Origin: Tricholoma matsutake
Taxonomy: Eukaryota > Basidiomycota > Agaricomycetes > Agaricales > Tricholomataceae
DNA length: 64,000 bases
Direction: 5' to 3'
Assembly (NCBI GenBank): GCA_026075535.2
Contig: AP026550.1
Coordinates: forward strand, 2,170,001-2,234,000
Shown here: piece by piece, positions 24,755-35,130 of the stretch
Layout: every line of letters starts with the position of its first letter
Numbering within the stretch: position 1 is the first letter of the stretch
Program-made: the position numbers and the translations under genes
The notes under the pieces: model-generated
What the model was told of the DNA's origin: nothing
What the model saw: the letters and a program-made list of their open reading frames with translations, nothing else
Databases searched by the model: none

Positions 24755-25924
24755 CGCCAAAATACTAGTTCTGATTTCGGATAAGGACTCAGAGAGGCTG
24801 GCCGCTGGTCAATGTTTCAAGTATAGCAGTCACGTGAACAGCAGTCTTAATTGAACTCCCATCCTTCAAGGTATGTACATACGTATTAGAATGACGAAGA
24901 CCTGAGAAATTATGATGTTTCATACAATCTTGCGATGAATTCCTGAAGACTTGCCAGACTCCGGATTCGTATGCTGCTGAATGTAGCAGTGGCGTTGTCG
25001 CTGGGCATTCTGGACTGTATCTTGAAGGGCCAGAATGTGTAACGAGTGGTGAGCCACTGCAATCAACCGTGGATGGGAACTCTCAAGCATGTTGTCGGCT
25101 CTCTACCAAGATTTATCCAACAAGCTGCATGCTGCCACCAGGGCTTCCGCTTTCTGAGATTGGGGAGCACCCACTAAAATCTTCCACTTTACGCGGTCGT
25201 CCCACCCATCAAACAGTCGTTCCTACCTACCTTCCTTTCTTTATCAGACACTGCGAAAGGAGATTTCAACAGTCTTCCGATCCTGCCGCTAATGTGCTTC
25301 TCTTTGCTTGCGCAAAATCTTAGGCCTACAATGTATATTGACGTTGAAGCGGGCAAGCGCGGCCGTTCTCTGTCCGACGCCTGTCCTATATTCGTAAAGC
25401 TATTAAACGTACAAGTTCCAATTAAGACATATCTGCATACCAACATCACCACGAGGGGAAGCGTATTTCCGGACATGGGTCGGTTCCATGAGTTCGGTCA
25501 GCTCCATTGAATCAGGTGCTCATCTATAAGAGCTTCTTTCCCTCCAACGTCCAGTTTGTCCATACAGCATAGACGTTAGCTTGCACTTGAGCAATACGCG
25601 AGCTTGCGAGCAAAGCTCAAGACATGCTGACTAAATGGAGCTCAGGACAGTACAGCACTGTTCAAGTTCACCCACTCCTCGAGCCTGAGTGGCCCGATTC
25701 CGAGTCCTCGTTTGCTCTCATCGTTCAGAGGGTTTACAACAGTATTTCTTGATTAGAGAGCTTCTTTCGGACTTAAACGTTGTTTGTCCACGCAACTGCG
25801 ACATAGCCGGTCAGTCGCTCCTATTTATTTAACTATCATACTTACAGTCCGCGAAACATAACATCTCATACTTACAGTCCGCGAAACGTAACATCAGCAG
25901 AACATCCGGGCCCTACACTCAGGC
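24755..25924. other. Divergent promoter region between TBCB and TYR1
   Basis: About 1.2 kb with no gene I can support. A minus-strand open frame near 25189-25476 begins with a hydrophobic segment that could mimic a signal peptide, but it has no homology I recognise and is probably chance. The 3' part carries a 30 bp tandem duplication directly upstream of TYR1 (see separate entry). Confidence 0.45.
25836..25895 (+). repeat. 30 bp tandem duplication in TYR1 promoter/5'UTR
   Basis: Two adjacent 30 bp units (25836-25865 and 25866-25895) that begin tcatacttacagtccgcgaa and differ by a single base (ata versus gta). The second unit ends 29 bp before the TYR1 start codon, so both lie in the 5'UTR or core promoter. 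Confidence 0.9.
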
Positions 25925-27582
25925 ATGATCGACCCAAATGTTACCCCGTCTTTCCCCATCGAGGCTCAGCCTACAATAGGCCTGATAGGCATGGGAGCGA
26001 TGGGCAGGATGTATGCCAAATACTTATCTGAAGCGGGCTGGAGAAAGTGAAAGCAATTCATCATCGAAAAAATGAGCGCATTTATCAGTTGATTTCTTCC
26101 CAGAATCAACGTCTGCGACCTTCCTCCCAAGTACGTGGATCTGCAACGGGACTACGAATCATCACCGAACATTACCCCTCTCCTCGACGGGCATGCCGTG
26201 TCGCGTTCTTCTGACTTCATAATTTATTCCGTCGAAGCCGAATTTATTGATAGAGTCGTTCAGGAATACGGACCTTGTACGTTTCCCTTTTTTCATATAT
26301 CAATAGCATGTTCATTTCGTCTGATTAAACAGCAACGAAGCTTAATGCAATCGTAGCTGGTCAAACGTCCGTCAAGGCTCCGGAAAGAGCAGCTTTTGAA
26401 AAGTATCTCCCTCCTGATGCACAGATTGTCTCGTGTCATTCTTTGCACGGTCCCGGAGTTAATCCTCTGGGTCAGCCTTTGGTACCCCCTATCCTTTATG
26501 ATTGCACGAATCTATCATGTGCTAATGTCTTCACTTAGGTTCTCATCAACCATCGTGGTTCCGAAGAAGCTCTGACACTTGTCAAATCCATTCTCCGATG
26601 CTTCAAATCGCGCTACGTCTACCTTTCATACGAAGACCATGATCTTGTCACCGCCAACACACAAGCAGTCACTCATGCTGCTTTCCTCAGGTATACACTA
26701 GCCATACTGACACAATCTCATGCTAATACTGTTCACATCAGTATGGGCACTGCATGGGCTTCGGCCCTTTCCTACCCCTGGGAGCAAGGCTTGTATGTTG
26801 GCGGGATAGAGACGGCAAAAGTTAACATAACACTTAGAATATACTCAAACGCATGGCACGTCTACGCAGGGCTCGCCATCCTGAATCCGAGCGCGAAGAT
26901 CCAGATTGACCAGTATGCGCAGAGCGCGACGGACCTGTTCAAGCTCATGCTTGCAGGCGGAAGCAGTACGACAGAGGAGAAAAAGTTCCGAGAACGGGTC
27001 GAGTGGGGTCGAGAAGTGGTCTTCGGAACTGGGGAGACCCCCAAAGGAGGAAAGCAGAAAGGCCGCAAACCTATCCTTCTCTCACAAGAAGTCTTGGACC
27101 GCTTTAGCCTTGGCGTCATCTCCACCGAACCTCCTCTCTCAACGGAATTTTCCTCTTCTGCGTCCCCGCCCTCAAAATATCGGCCAAACTCTCACCTATC
27201 CCTCTTGGCAATGGTCGATTGCTGGGCGCATCTCGGAATCAACCCCTACCACCACCTTGCCCTCGCTGCGACGCCAATTTTCAGGCTCTTCCTTGGCGTT
27301 GCTGAGCATCTCTTCCTCTCCCAGACCCTGCTCGATAGTGCCCTTCATTCGGCACTGCACGATACGTGGCATCGCTCTGATGACCTGGAGTTTGTGGTTG
27401 CGGCCCGTGGATGGGGCCAGTGTGTCAGCTTTGGGAGTTTTGATCTTTACAGGGGGAGGTTTGAACAGACGAGGGAGTTCTTTAAGAGCCGGTTTGAGGA
27501 GGCGGGAAAGCTGGGAACTGAGATGATCAAGGCGATTATGGAGAGCGAGATTAACAGAGAGGAGACTGAGCTGGATGGCTGA
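25925..27582 (+). CDS. TYR1: Prephenate dehydrogenase (tyrosine biosynthesis), 5 exons, 478 aa
   Basis: Exons 25925-26046, 26104-26276, 26333-26481, 26539-26690 and 26742-27582 total 1437 nt in a closed frame. The N terminus holds a Rossmann dinucleotide-binding motif GMGAMG at residues 22-27. Further conserved segments are SVEAEFIDRVV, SCHSLHGPGV (the HSLHGP active-site loop with substrate-binding His), VLINHRG, YEDHDLVTANTQAVTHAAFLSMGTAW and a C-terminal all-helical domain. Length and motifs match fungal Tyr1, which oxidatively decarboxylates prephenate to 4-hydroxyphenylpyruvate with NADP+ in the cytosol. There is no ACT domain visible in the C-terminal part, as is usual for the fungal enzyme. 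The gene is convergent with the lipase gene downstream. Confidence 0.95.
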
Positions 27583-28234
27583 TATGCCACCATAAATAGG
27601 TTTGCTGATATAGAACTATGGTACCCCAGGGGTGTTGAAACGTTGACTGGTTACTAGCGAGTTTTGAGAAGGAAGACACACTTACTATTGAGCGTGGGGA
27701 AGCTTGAAGGTCAGTTTCCCAGTATAGAAATTTACTTTTCGCAGGATCTGTCCGAAATTGAATTCCAGCTGTAGAACAATTGGTGTCAAACTCCACAACT
27801 CCAACGAAGTATTTTACCAGTTGAGCTAATATCAGTCCTGAGCAGCTCAAAGTGTCAAATGAGGTGCTGCGATTGGGTCAACGAAACTATACTGAACATC
27901 TGGGGAGATGCGATGGATCCGGATAGGAGTCATTTTAGCATTGCCTCTCGAGGACGGCTTGATAGAAATTTGGAAATGGTAAACATGACGACGAACTGCC
28001 AGAATCAATGTCTCCTCGACTCAGACTCCCTGACAAGGGAAATATGCTAGGAGACCGTCGGCAGCCTGTTTTTTGGCTTTGTTCAAGCTTTGTTAGGAAG
28101 TTGCAAAAATTACATAAATTATATTCATAATAATGTACATTATTAGATCTGGGCTTGGACAAAACTGATAACTATTGCATACATTCCTGATCATCTGCCA
28201 CGCAGGAGCGATACAGCGCAGGAGGTTGTTAACA
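27583..28234. other. Convergent 3' spacer, no gene
   Basis: About 650 bp between the 3' ends of TYR1 and the lipase gene. I see no coding region; it must contain two terminators. A tRNA-like A-box (minus strand near 27830) was examined and rejected. Confidence 0.45.
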
Positions 28235-29635
28235 TTAGCAAATTCCCATCGTAACACCGTCGTATGGCCCGTCATGATCCATGACATCGCTCGCGAAGAT
28301 GTTCGGGACATCACCTACTGTACATTGCTTGTCGGTGTTATCGTCGCCTGCGGAACCCCGTTAGTCGTGATCCATCGCAAAATCATATGAACCAACCTGG
28401 GCAGGCGACCCATGCACCCGAATCTTCAATGTGGACTTCTCCGGAAGGATGGGCGTAGCCCATGAATCGACCTGGTAACGACTCATTTACATGCTGCCAA
28501 CCACATAATAAAGACGAACGTACCAGGCAGGATAGGGACAGGGTCTTCCCTACAGATGAATGCACACATTAGCATTTTTAACTTTGTATCAAGAGTTACA
28601 GTACTTGTTATTGATATGAGTGAGATCAAGGTGAGCGTCAATATAGCCAGCAAATTCTGGGTTTCCAACCTAAAAGGGCAACTCTAAGTATGCAGAATCA
28701 CAATTTCGATCAGACAAAACCTACCCTAGGCATTCCATAGCCGATCATCCTGAATGTGACACCAGGTATATGCAGAGGAAGATACACTGCGTCAAGCAAT
28801 CCAATTGCAGCCCCTAGGAAATACATCAAGTTAGGCAGCGATGATAATTTCTTTAGCCTACCGAGCGAATGACCAACAATGGTGACATGATTAGCTCCAT
28901 GAGCTGACAACGCTTGGTTCACAGCAGCCAAAACTTGGGTAGCCGTTCTGGAAGACACCGTCGTTGAGAAGAGTGATTCGGGAACAGAAGGTGGGAAAGT
29001 GACTGACTTCTTTTGTTCGTTCGCAAACCCGTTGTGTACTTGGACTGAAGAGATGCCAGGGAAGAGAGAAGAGTCGAGGTTCTCGAGGAATGCATTGACG
29101 TCTGTGGCAATCGCTGCACTACCAACATCCAAGCGATGGTCAAGCCGCATTACTTGAAAGGCAGAGCCAGCGAATAACGTACATCTGGGTCGGGTTGGTA
29201 CCTTGGTGGGTGACAATAACTGTATTTTGCGATGGCCAGAAGCCAACATACCCTACACGAGAAGCTTGTTTCATTCGCCTCTGTGATGGGCACATGAGCT
29301 AACTCACAAAACTGCACCGTCGACCCATCTCCTCCTGATGCGACAGGTATAAAGTCAGGATTCGCATTGCAGTTCGCTGTATCAACAGATGAACAACAAT
29401 CCATCTACGATGCCGGGGCATATCCACACATACCACCACAAGTCCACGTCAGCGTCGTGCTGGGAGAACAGTATCCCGTGCTCGCGAAGTAGGTAAACGG
29501 TTTGAAACTCGCGATCTGTGCACTCGAAAGCGTCGTTATGCTCTGTCTCGCTTCAAAGGTCGGTGCGGCCTGAACCACCGTCGATGCGAGAAGGCCAAGA
29601 AGGGATGCAAAACGGAGGAAGGTAGTAGAGAACAT
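28235..29635 (-). CDS. Secreted class 3 (GX) lipase, 9 exons, 321 aa
   Basis: Exons 29434-29635, 29308-29376, 29183-29252, 28862-29118, 28725-28813, 28605-28669, 28524-28549, 28397-28471 and 28235-28347 sum to 966 nt in frame. A signal peptide is clear (Leu-rich h-region, cleavage near VQA-AP). The alpha/beta-hydrolase core has VIVTHQGTNP (oxyanion strand), VTIVGHSLGAA with the nucleophile Ser198 in GHSLG (196-200), MIGYGMPRVGN, a candidate catalytic Asp in KEDPVPILP and the His in GYAHPSGEVHI, the order of the fungal lipase_3 (Rhizomucor/Thermomyces-like) family. Cys pairs in the C terminus (ACPG...QCTVG) may be disulphides. It would hydrolyse triacylglycerol or related esters outside the cell. 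A 26 nt exon (28524-28549) is needed to keep the catalytic loop. The donor within GHSLG (after the first base of the last Gly codon) is well supported by GT-AG borders. Confidence 0.92.
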
Positions 29636-29999
29636 AATTGATCACTAGCAGAAGGCAGCAGCGAGTTTCGTGTTCCCGAGAACCTTGGCCAAGGAACCCA
29701 AATTCATGTGACGTCGCATCTATTTTATAGAAGGCAAGTTAGGTGTGACCCCTTAAAAAACCAGTGTTGCATGGCATCGTGTGGACGTGTGATAAATTTG
29801 ACTGTCATGTCAAAATTCGTGTGTTCGAAGCGCTATAACAACAAAACTAGGAGAAATGATGGTGATCACGGATCAGCAGGCACCTGAAATAGAGTAAGCT
29901 CACGGTGGATCCGTTGACACAGAATGCTTGGGCTATTCAGCATTAACATCCTGAAGTGAGGTGATATTTCCGTGAGGCAATAATAAAACGAGCGTAATA
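29636..29999. other. Lipase promoter region
   Basis: About 360 bp upstream of the lipase ATG (minus strand), up to the beginning of the GH5 pseudogene fragments. No coding features seen and no specific element that I can defend. Confidence 0.4.
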
Positions 30000-31260
30000 C
30001 TAATGGTAATTGTAGAGAGTATGTGAGTACGCGTGAAGACGCCGCTGTGACTGTGTGACGTTACGCGAGGAAATCCATGGCCAAAGAAGGAATATCAATT
30101 GGATATCATGCATGTAGTAAGATGCACCGCATGAGATCATAGCCACATGGTACACAGCGCAAACATGCGGATCATGCACCTGCGACGAGGTTTCCGTGAT
30201 ATACTTACCAGGACTCGATCGTAATGCGTACGAATAAACACGCCGCGCATATGTACGAAAGGGCAAAACGAAAGTTGATGTCCGATTTCCCGATGGAGGT
30301 AACATACAACTCGTTATGGAGCCGAAGCTTCTGACGTGGCGTCGCATTCCAAGTGACAGCCACACTATCTTCAACGGTGTACTTATACTCTTATGATTGA
30401 TCCTAACACGCGGCGCAACCAGAAAGCACACTGCATTTGCGCCGTGCGGTGTTTCCTAGACTTAGTTTGTGGCATCTCTCCCATTGCTGTCTTTGACGGC
30501 TCCGAGAAGCCTATCGAGATTATGACCATGGGGCCACAGCAACGATCGTCAATTGTGTTTCTTCAAAATATGAGGTTCGGCATATGCATAGACAGTGCTC
30601 AAGCGGATTTCCTTCTCACCCATTCTCGCTAAATGCTCATTCACATCATTGATCATTTTGCGTTAGTGAGCATTCAACTAGCTAGCCTATTACATAGCCA
30701 TCTAACCGATGGATCAATGTTGATGCTAGCTATAGAAGCGACGATTTGTAATGAGAAAAAAAGCCCTTCTCGCTATCAATGTTCGATAATGTATATGGGT
30801 GTAAGAAAAATACTGGGCTCCGAGACGAACTGCTGAAGGATGGGGCACAAGACCAAAACCGACGAAGATGGGCCATTTTGGATCGGACAGTCACATATAA
30901 CATGTGCCCCTCAGTATCCCGCCATGACCAAACCGGAGCATCGGGACGCATCATTGGCGCCTAGCCGCAGACATATGAATCTGATAGATTGGGCCACCTG
31001 TCGATCTCTGTCAATACGTCGGCAGCTTTCCATTCTTAATATTGAATCAATCAAGTAAGTATGGTGAGATGAAACCATGGTCACATAAACGCATGGCCTG
31101 TAGTAGAGACGTATCCCCAAAGACCAATGGGCTGTTGCTCAACACCGGGTCCGCGCGTCTTTTGCAATTCGGTGAAGGTCAGGGTGAAAGTCATCAGCAA
31201 CCGTGGGGAGTTTATTGACTGCTTGAGGACACACTGCACATCGACTTCATATATGCTCGG
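30000..31260 (-). pseudogene. GH5 glucanase pseudogene, C-terminal fragments
   Basis: Parts of this stretch match the 3' half of the intact GH5 gene at 37827-40166 in the same orientation. The segment 30150-30250 corresponds to 37838-37935 (encoding the HDPHVC... C terminus), and 31108-31260 corresponds to 38284-38405 (the NSPLVFG region and its intron). Between them lies unrelated sequence, and the reading frame is broken by substitutions and indels. With the N-terminal fragment at 33.4-34.07 kb this forms one split, dead paralogue. Confidence 0.7.
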
Positions 31261-33399
31261 TCGATCGGCTCTGCAACACCTTTGCCGATTGGGTGACTTG
31301 TCATAAGGATTTAGAAAAATCTAGAGAGGTATCCATCAACCGGTATGGCGAACCCAAATTGGGACACATTTCATTTTTGTGCCTGGAAAACAACCTACGT
31401 AGGCTCGTTACCAGCTGTTACCAGTCGCTACCCCTCTGTACCTCGTTAAATGAGATCGATGTGATGGGATCTTTAGTTTATATTTTGTGCTCCGAAGACT
31501 ATTTTCGGCAATATCTATCGATCCTGTTCATTGTGTTGTTAGCTTGTGGTTTACAGAAACCTAGGTTGATTAACACCTAACCGACCAGCACTCGAAGTCG
31601 TCTTCAATCAACGGCGCACGTGATATTGGCGTTGGGATCCTACAGTGAGAATTTAAAGGCTGCAAAAAGATATCAGCAAGTGTTTTATGTACCTCATATA
31701 CCAAATGATAGTATAGAAAATATTCAAGAAATTTGGTACGAGAGCAGAGCCAATATTGTGAAAAGCAGGATAGTGGGTCACAGTTCATCGAGAAGGAAAT
31801 TCTAGGAAAATGATAGGCTACAAAGCATCAAAGGGACTCCTGGGATCCTAAAGACAAAGTGACAACTGCATCTTGAGTTATGGTGGCCGTGATGTGGACA
31901 GCCAGCCAGCCAAAAATCGGGGGATTTGAGTGAAAATGGCCCAGATGAGTGGGTCAACTCTGTCCTGGGCCAGCTTCAACCATCAGAGTCCCCTCGAATG
32001 TGGTGAATGAGTACCACCTCTACCATGGCTAGAATTTAACACACATGCAATGGCCCATTGACCTCATTTTCGTCCGTAACACGCCCATCAGTTTAAAACT
32101 TGCATTCCTAAAAATGACAGGTCTGGCACGTTGTCCAGGATATTCCAGCTCAGGGAAGAGGTTTGGTCAGTCCAGACTTGGGTAGGACATGTGGCCGTAT
32201 CCTGGGATGAGGCTGCAAAAGGAGTTTTAGAGAAAGGTTCAGTTGAAAAAAGCGGGAACGACCCGTTAAGATAGATCTCGTCAGAACAAATGTGATCACG
32301 TGAAATGCGTGACATTGGACTAGATCATAGTTAGCAGTCATTTTGATGACACTTTTAAAAATTCTGGCCGCACAGAGTTGTTAGAAATCATTTTTATTAA
32401 TGATCCATTACTTTACATTCTCCAAAGGTGTTGAGGCTGAGGAGTCATTAGGTTTGCAAGTGCTGAATCTGGATGCTGTGACCATGTAGTCACAATGTCA
32501 AGTTCCTACTTCCAGAAACCTAATGGCAACTTCTACAGTCAAGTTTTTCCTATTGTAAAAACAATATAACCTGGACATGTATGATTTAAATAGCTTTGTG
32601 GAAATGGATTTTTTAAAATGTGCTGTGAAGTGAATTTAGCAGAAGTCTATTCAAATGTCACACATTTCACGTGATCACATTTGTTCTGAACGAGATCTAT
32701 CTTACCATGCTTGACCCGGTACCTGATTACATACAGTAATATGCTTGTAATAATAGTTGTACTTATAAGCGCCAAGAGCGGCAAAATATGGGCTTTGAAA
32801 ACATTTTGGTTGAGAATTCGGGCTGAAAATATTATAAAAAGCTATCTATTACTGGGCTGGTGTGCCGTACTTCTTTTCATGCTCTTTTTCCAGCTTTGTA
32901 GCCATCTCCGGAGGCAAGGTTCGATGATCATGATATTTTCAGTTTGCCCATGGCCGCCTCCGGACCGTACGACTGCAGCTCGATTTACGTAACTGATAAG
33001 ATTAGCTAAAAATAGTTGACATGTGCGCGGAAAAGAAGGACCGAAAAGTCCTCATAGAATCTGTGTCATCATTGTCAGAAACATCTTCCACTGTTGGATT
33101 CTGGCGGTTTCTAGCCTTCGGAAAGTTATTAACTCAAGATTTTGTCGCATTAGATCGTCGGCCACAGTGACGTTGACGTGCTTTTTGACTCGTTTTTTGC
33201 ATTTTTTTGCGGCACTTGGCCCCTGTACAGGCTGTACTTAGGTCACGCGTTGTACATTGTCAATCGTGTTTTTAGAGCATTTTTGAGAGGAGAATATTTT
33301 TAGACCAAAGGCTTGGAAAGAAAAACCATAGAGTTGAAGGACTACATCCTCTCTAGCATCCCTAGTTGCCGAATCGCAAAAAGGTGACATGTTGTGGAA
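31261..33399. other. Insertion inside the split GH5 pseudogene; no gene recognised
   Basis: About 2.1 kb of AT-rich DNA separates the C-terminal and N-terminal remnants of the dead GH5 paralogue. It contains the inverted-repeat element at 32267-32704; the remainder shows no recognisable coding content on either strand. Confidence 0.5.
32267..32704. mobile_element. MITE-like element with ~49 bp terminal inverted repeats
   Basis: The left arm (32267-32315, starting taagatagatctcg) and right arm (32656-32704, the reverse complement) pair over about 49 bases with one indel and very few mismatches, enclosing about 340 bp of non-coding DNA. Size and structure fit a miniature inverted-repeat transposable element. 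No clear target-site duplication is visible at the edges I can define. A related but truncated copy lies at 11430-11628. Confidence 0.7.
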
Positions 33400-34065
33400 G
33401 TTATTGAGAGTCAATGCGCGCCCATTATGGGCTCGTTGACTACCTCGATGATGGCCATGACATTACTGAATGTGGAGTCTGGATTGGAGAAGCATGGCGG
33501 TATGATAGTTCGTGTTCATCTATAGTTCCAAGGCGACAAGTTGAAACACGATACGCCAAATAAGACCGGAGGGAACATGAACATAAGGTGCAGTTACATA
33601 CCTATAATGTCGATGATGGAAAATTCACGAACCTGCTGGTGAACAATCTGACCGGTGACTGCACAGGAAGCGTGGTGGTGGTCCAGGATGGCAACAATAC
33701 CTACTTGGATGAGCTGTTGAAAGCCTCATTGTTGTACGCAAATGTCATGTCGACTGGACGATGGAAACTGCTGCGTACTTACAAGCTGCGCGAAGCTGGG
33801 TAGGATCGGTGATGAGGTGAGTACGGGAAAGAAGGTAACAGACAAGGATGCGGACCGTGACTGTGTTAATGTTGTCGACATGATGTTAGTTGAGCCATGT
33901 ATTCTGACAAAGCTGTAAGCTATAAGCTTGTTGGAACGCGCATAAGTACAGTTTGTGGAACACACCAGTGCTTATTGAATGTTGCATCCGCCACGTAGTT
34001 TGGCCGTAGTTGGATATGCCTGAAGTTTGAACGAACGCGCCGTTCACGCTGACACATCAGCAGAA
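33400..34065 (-). pseudogene. GH5 glucanase pseudogene, N-terminal fragments
   Basis: This region aligns with about 39045-39800 of the intact GH5 gene: for example 33420-33480 with the EAVNEP exon region (39058-39118), 33588-33810 with 39255-39490, and 33840-34060 with 39590-39800. Frameshifts and several stops prevent any open frame through it, and the exon encoding VNEP is altered. It is the 5' half of the split paralogue whose 3' half lies at 30.0-31.3 kb. Confidence 0.72.
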
Positions 34066-35130
34066 GAACCAACTCTACATAGTCGTGTATGATAGTAAGT
34101 ACCGGAAAGTGAAGCCGGCGTGCCGTGTAATGTCAAACTCCGCTGATCGGCGTCTTGAGCCTTTGCGTCGTCCAACGCGCGCCTCCGACGTCGCGGACGG
34201 GATCCTCGCAGAGAAAAAATGGCGTACCCCGGCTTCTCGTAGAATTTCAGCATTGACTTCCATATCAGTGACTCACCTGTTCCTAAGTGCAAAATAAAAT
34301 GATTAGTGCATCGATGCTATCTACCGAGTCCAAAGAGTATGAATTTGGATCCCGAAGCTGTAAGCATCCCAAATTGGCCTATGATAAAGATAATGGGGTG
34401 TTTGTCTTTGTTATATTCCCAAGTTTATGTCGCACATGCTTGCGCACATGATTATTTGTTTTAGTAAGCGCTTCGAATGGACTGCAAATTCAATCATCCG
34501 GTCACTGGAAGTGACTGGATGCAAAGGACCCTTCCGTTAAAATTATGTCTCCCGTAGTAGAGCCAAATTGAAGAATCAGATGAATGTACGAGGATTTGAA
34601 CATTTACGAGACTCTCGATCCTTACGATCGGAAGCGTTATCCGTCTTTCCGTTCTTTCAGATTTGTGCGGTAACTTTTACTGACTTACGATGTTACATAA
34701 AGAAAAATCAGATTTCAGACAATCTTACGGTCTCATGGCCCCGGCTCCAAACATTCCTGCCTGACGGGACACACCGGACAGAGTGTGAGAAGCTTTTCAA
34801 CATAGCCGATCGAGAAGAGCGGTCATTATAAAACCGTCATTAACATTGACCCTCGAGTGTATGTGCACGTGATATTGTGGACAATAACCGCAACATTCGC
34901 AAGATGGCTATCCGTATTAGACCTGCTCTCGAAACTTATCTGTCACGCAAGCTCTCACGTCTGTGTCATTGGTTCTCCGACTGTCTGATCGATTGAAGAA
35001 GTTATGAGATCCATGGGTGCTGTCTATGGTGGCAAAACGGGAATAATATAAAACTGTAACATAGCGCTATGAACTCCGTGCCCCCCCAAATTTCTTCACA
35101 TTCGTGGCTCCCCAGCTCTTACTTAATATT
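34066..35130. other. Intergenic, no gene recognised
   Basis: About 1.1 kb upstream of the MFS transporter. No motif-bearing reading frame is seen on either strand. It presumably includes the transporter promoter. Confidence 0.45.

Noticed and set aside
25189..25476. Possible small secreted protein gene (hydrophobic N terminus)
   Set aside because: No convincing cleavage site, cysteine pattern or splice model; lies in the divergent promoter region and may be chance.
27760..27845. tRNA-like A-box (tagctcaactgg on the minus strand)
   Set aside because: A good internal A-box match is followed by no proper anticodon stem, B-box or pairing acceptor arms; no cloverleaf could be drawn with or without an intron.
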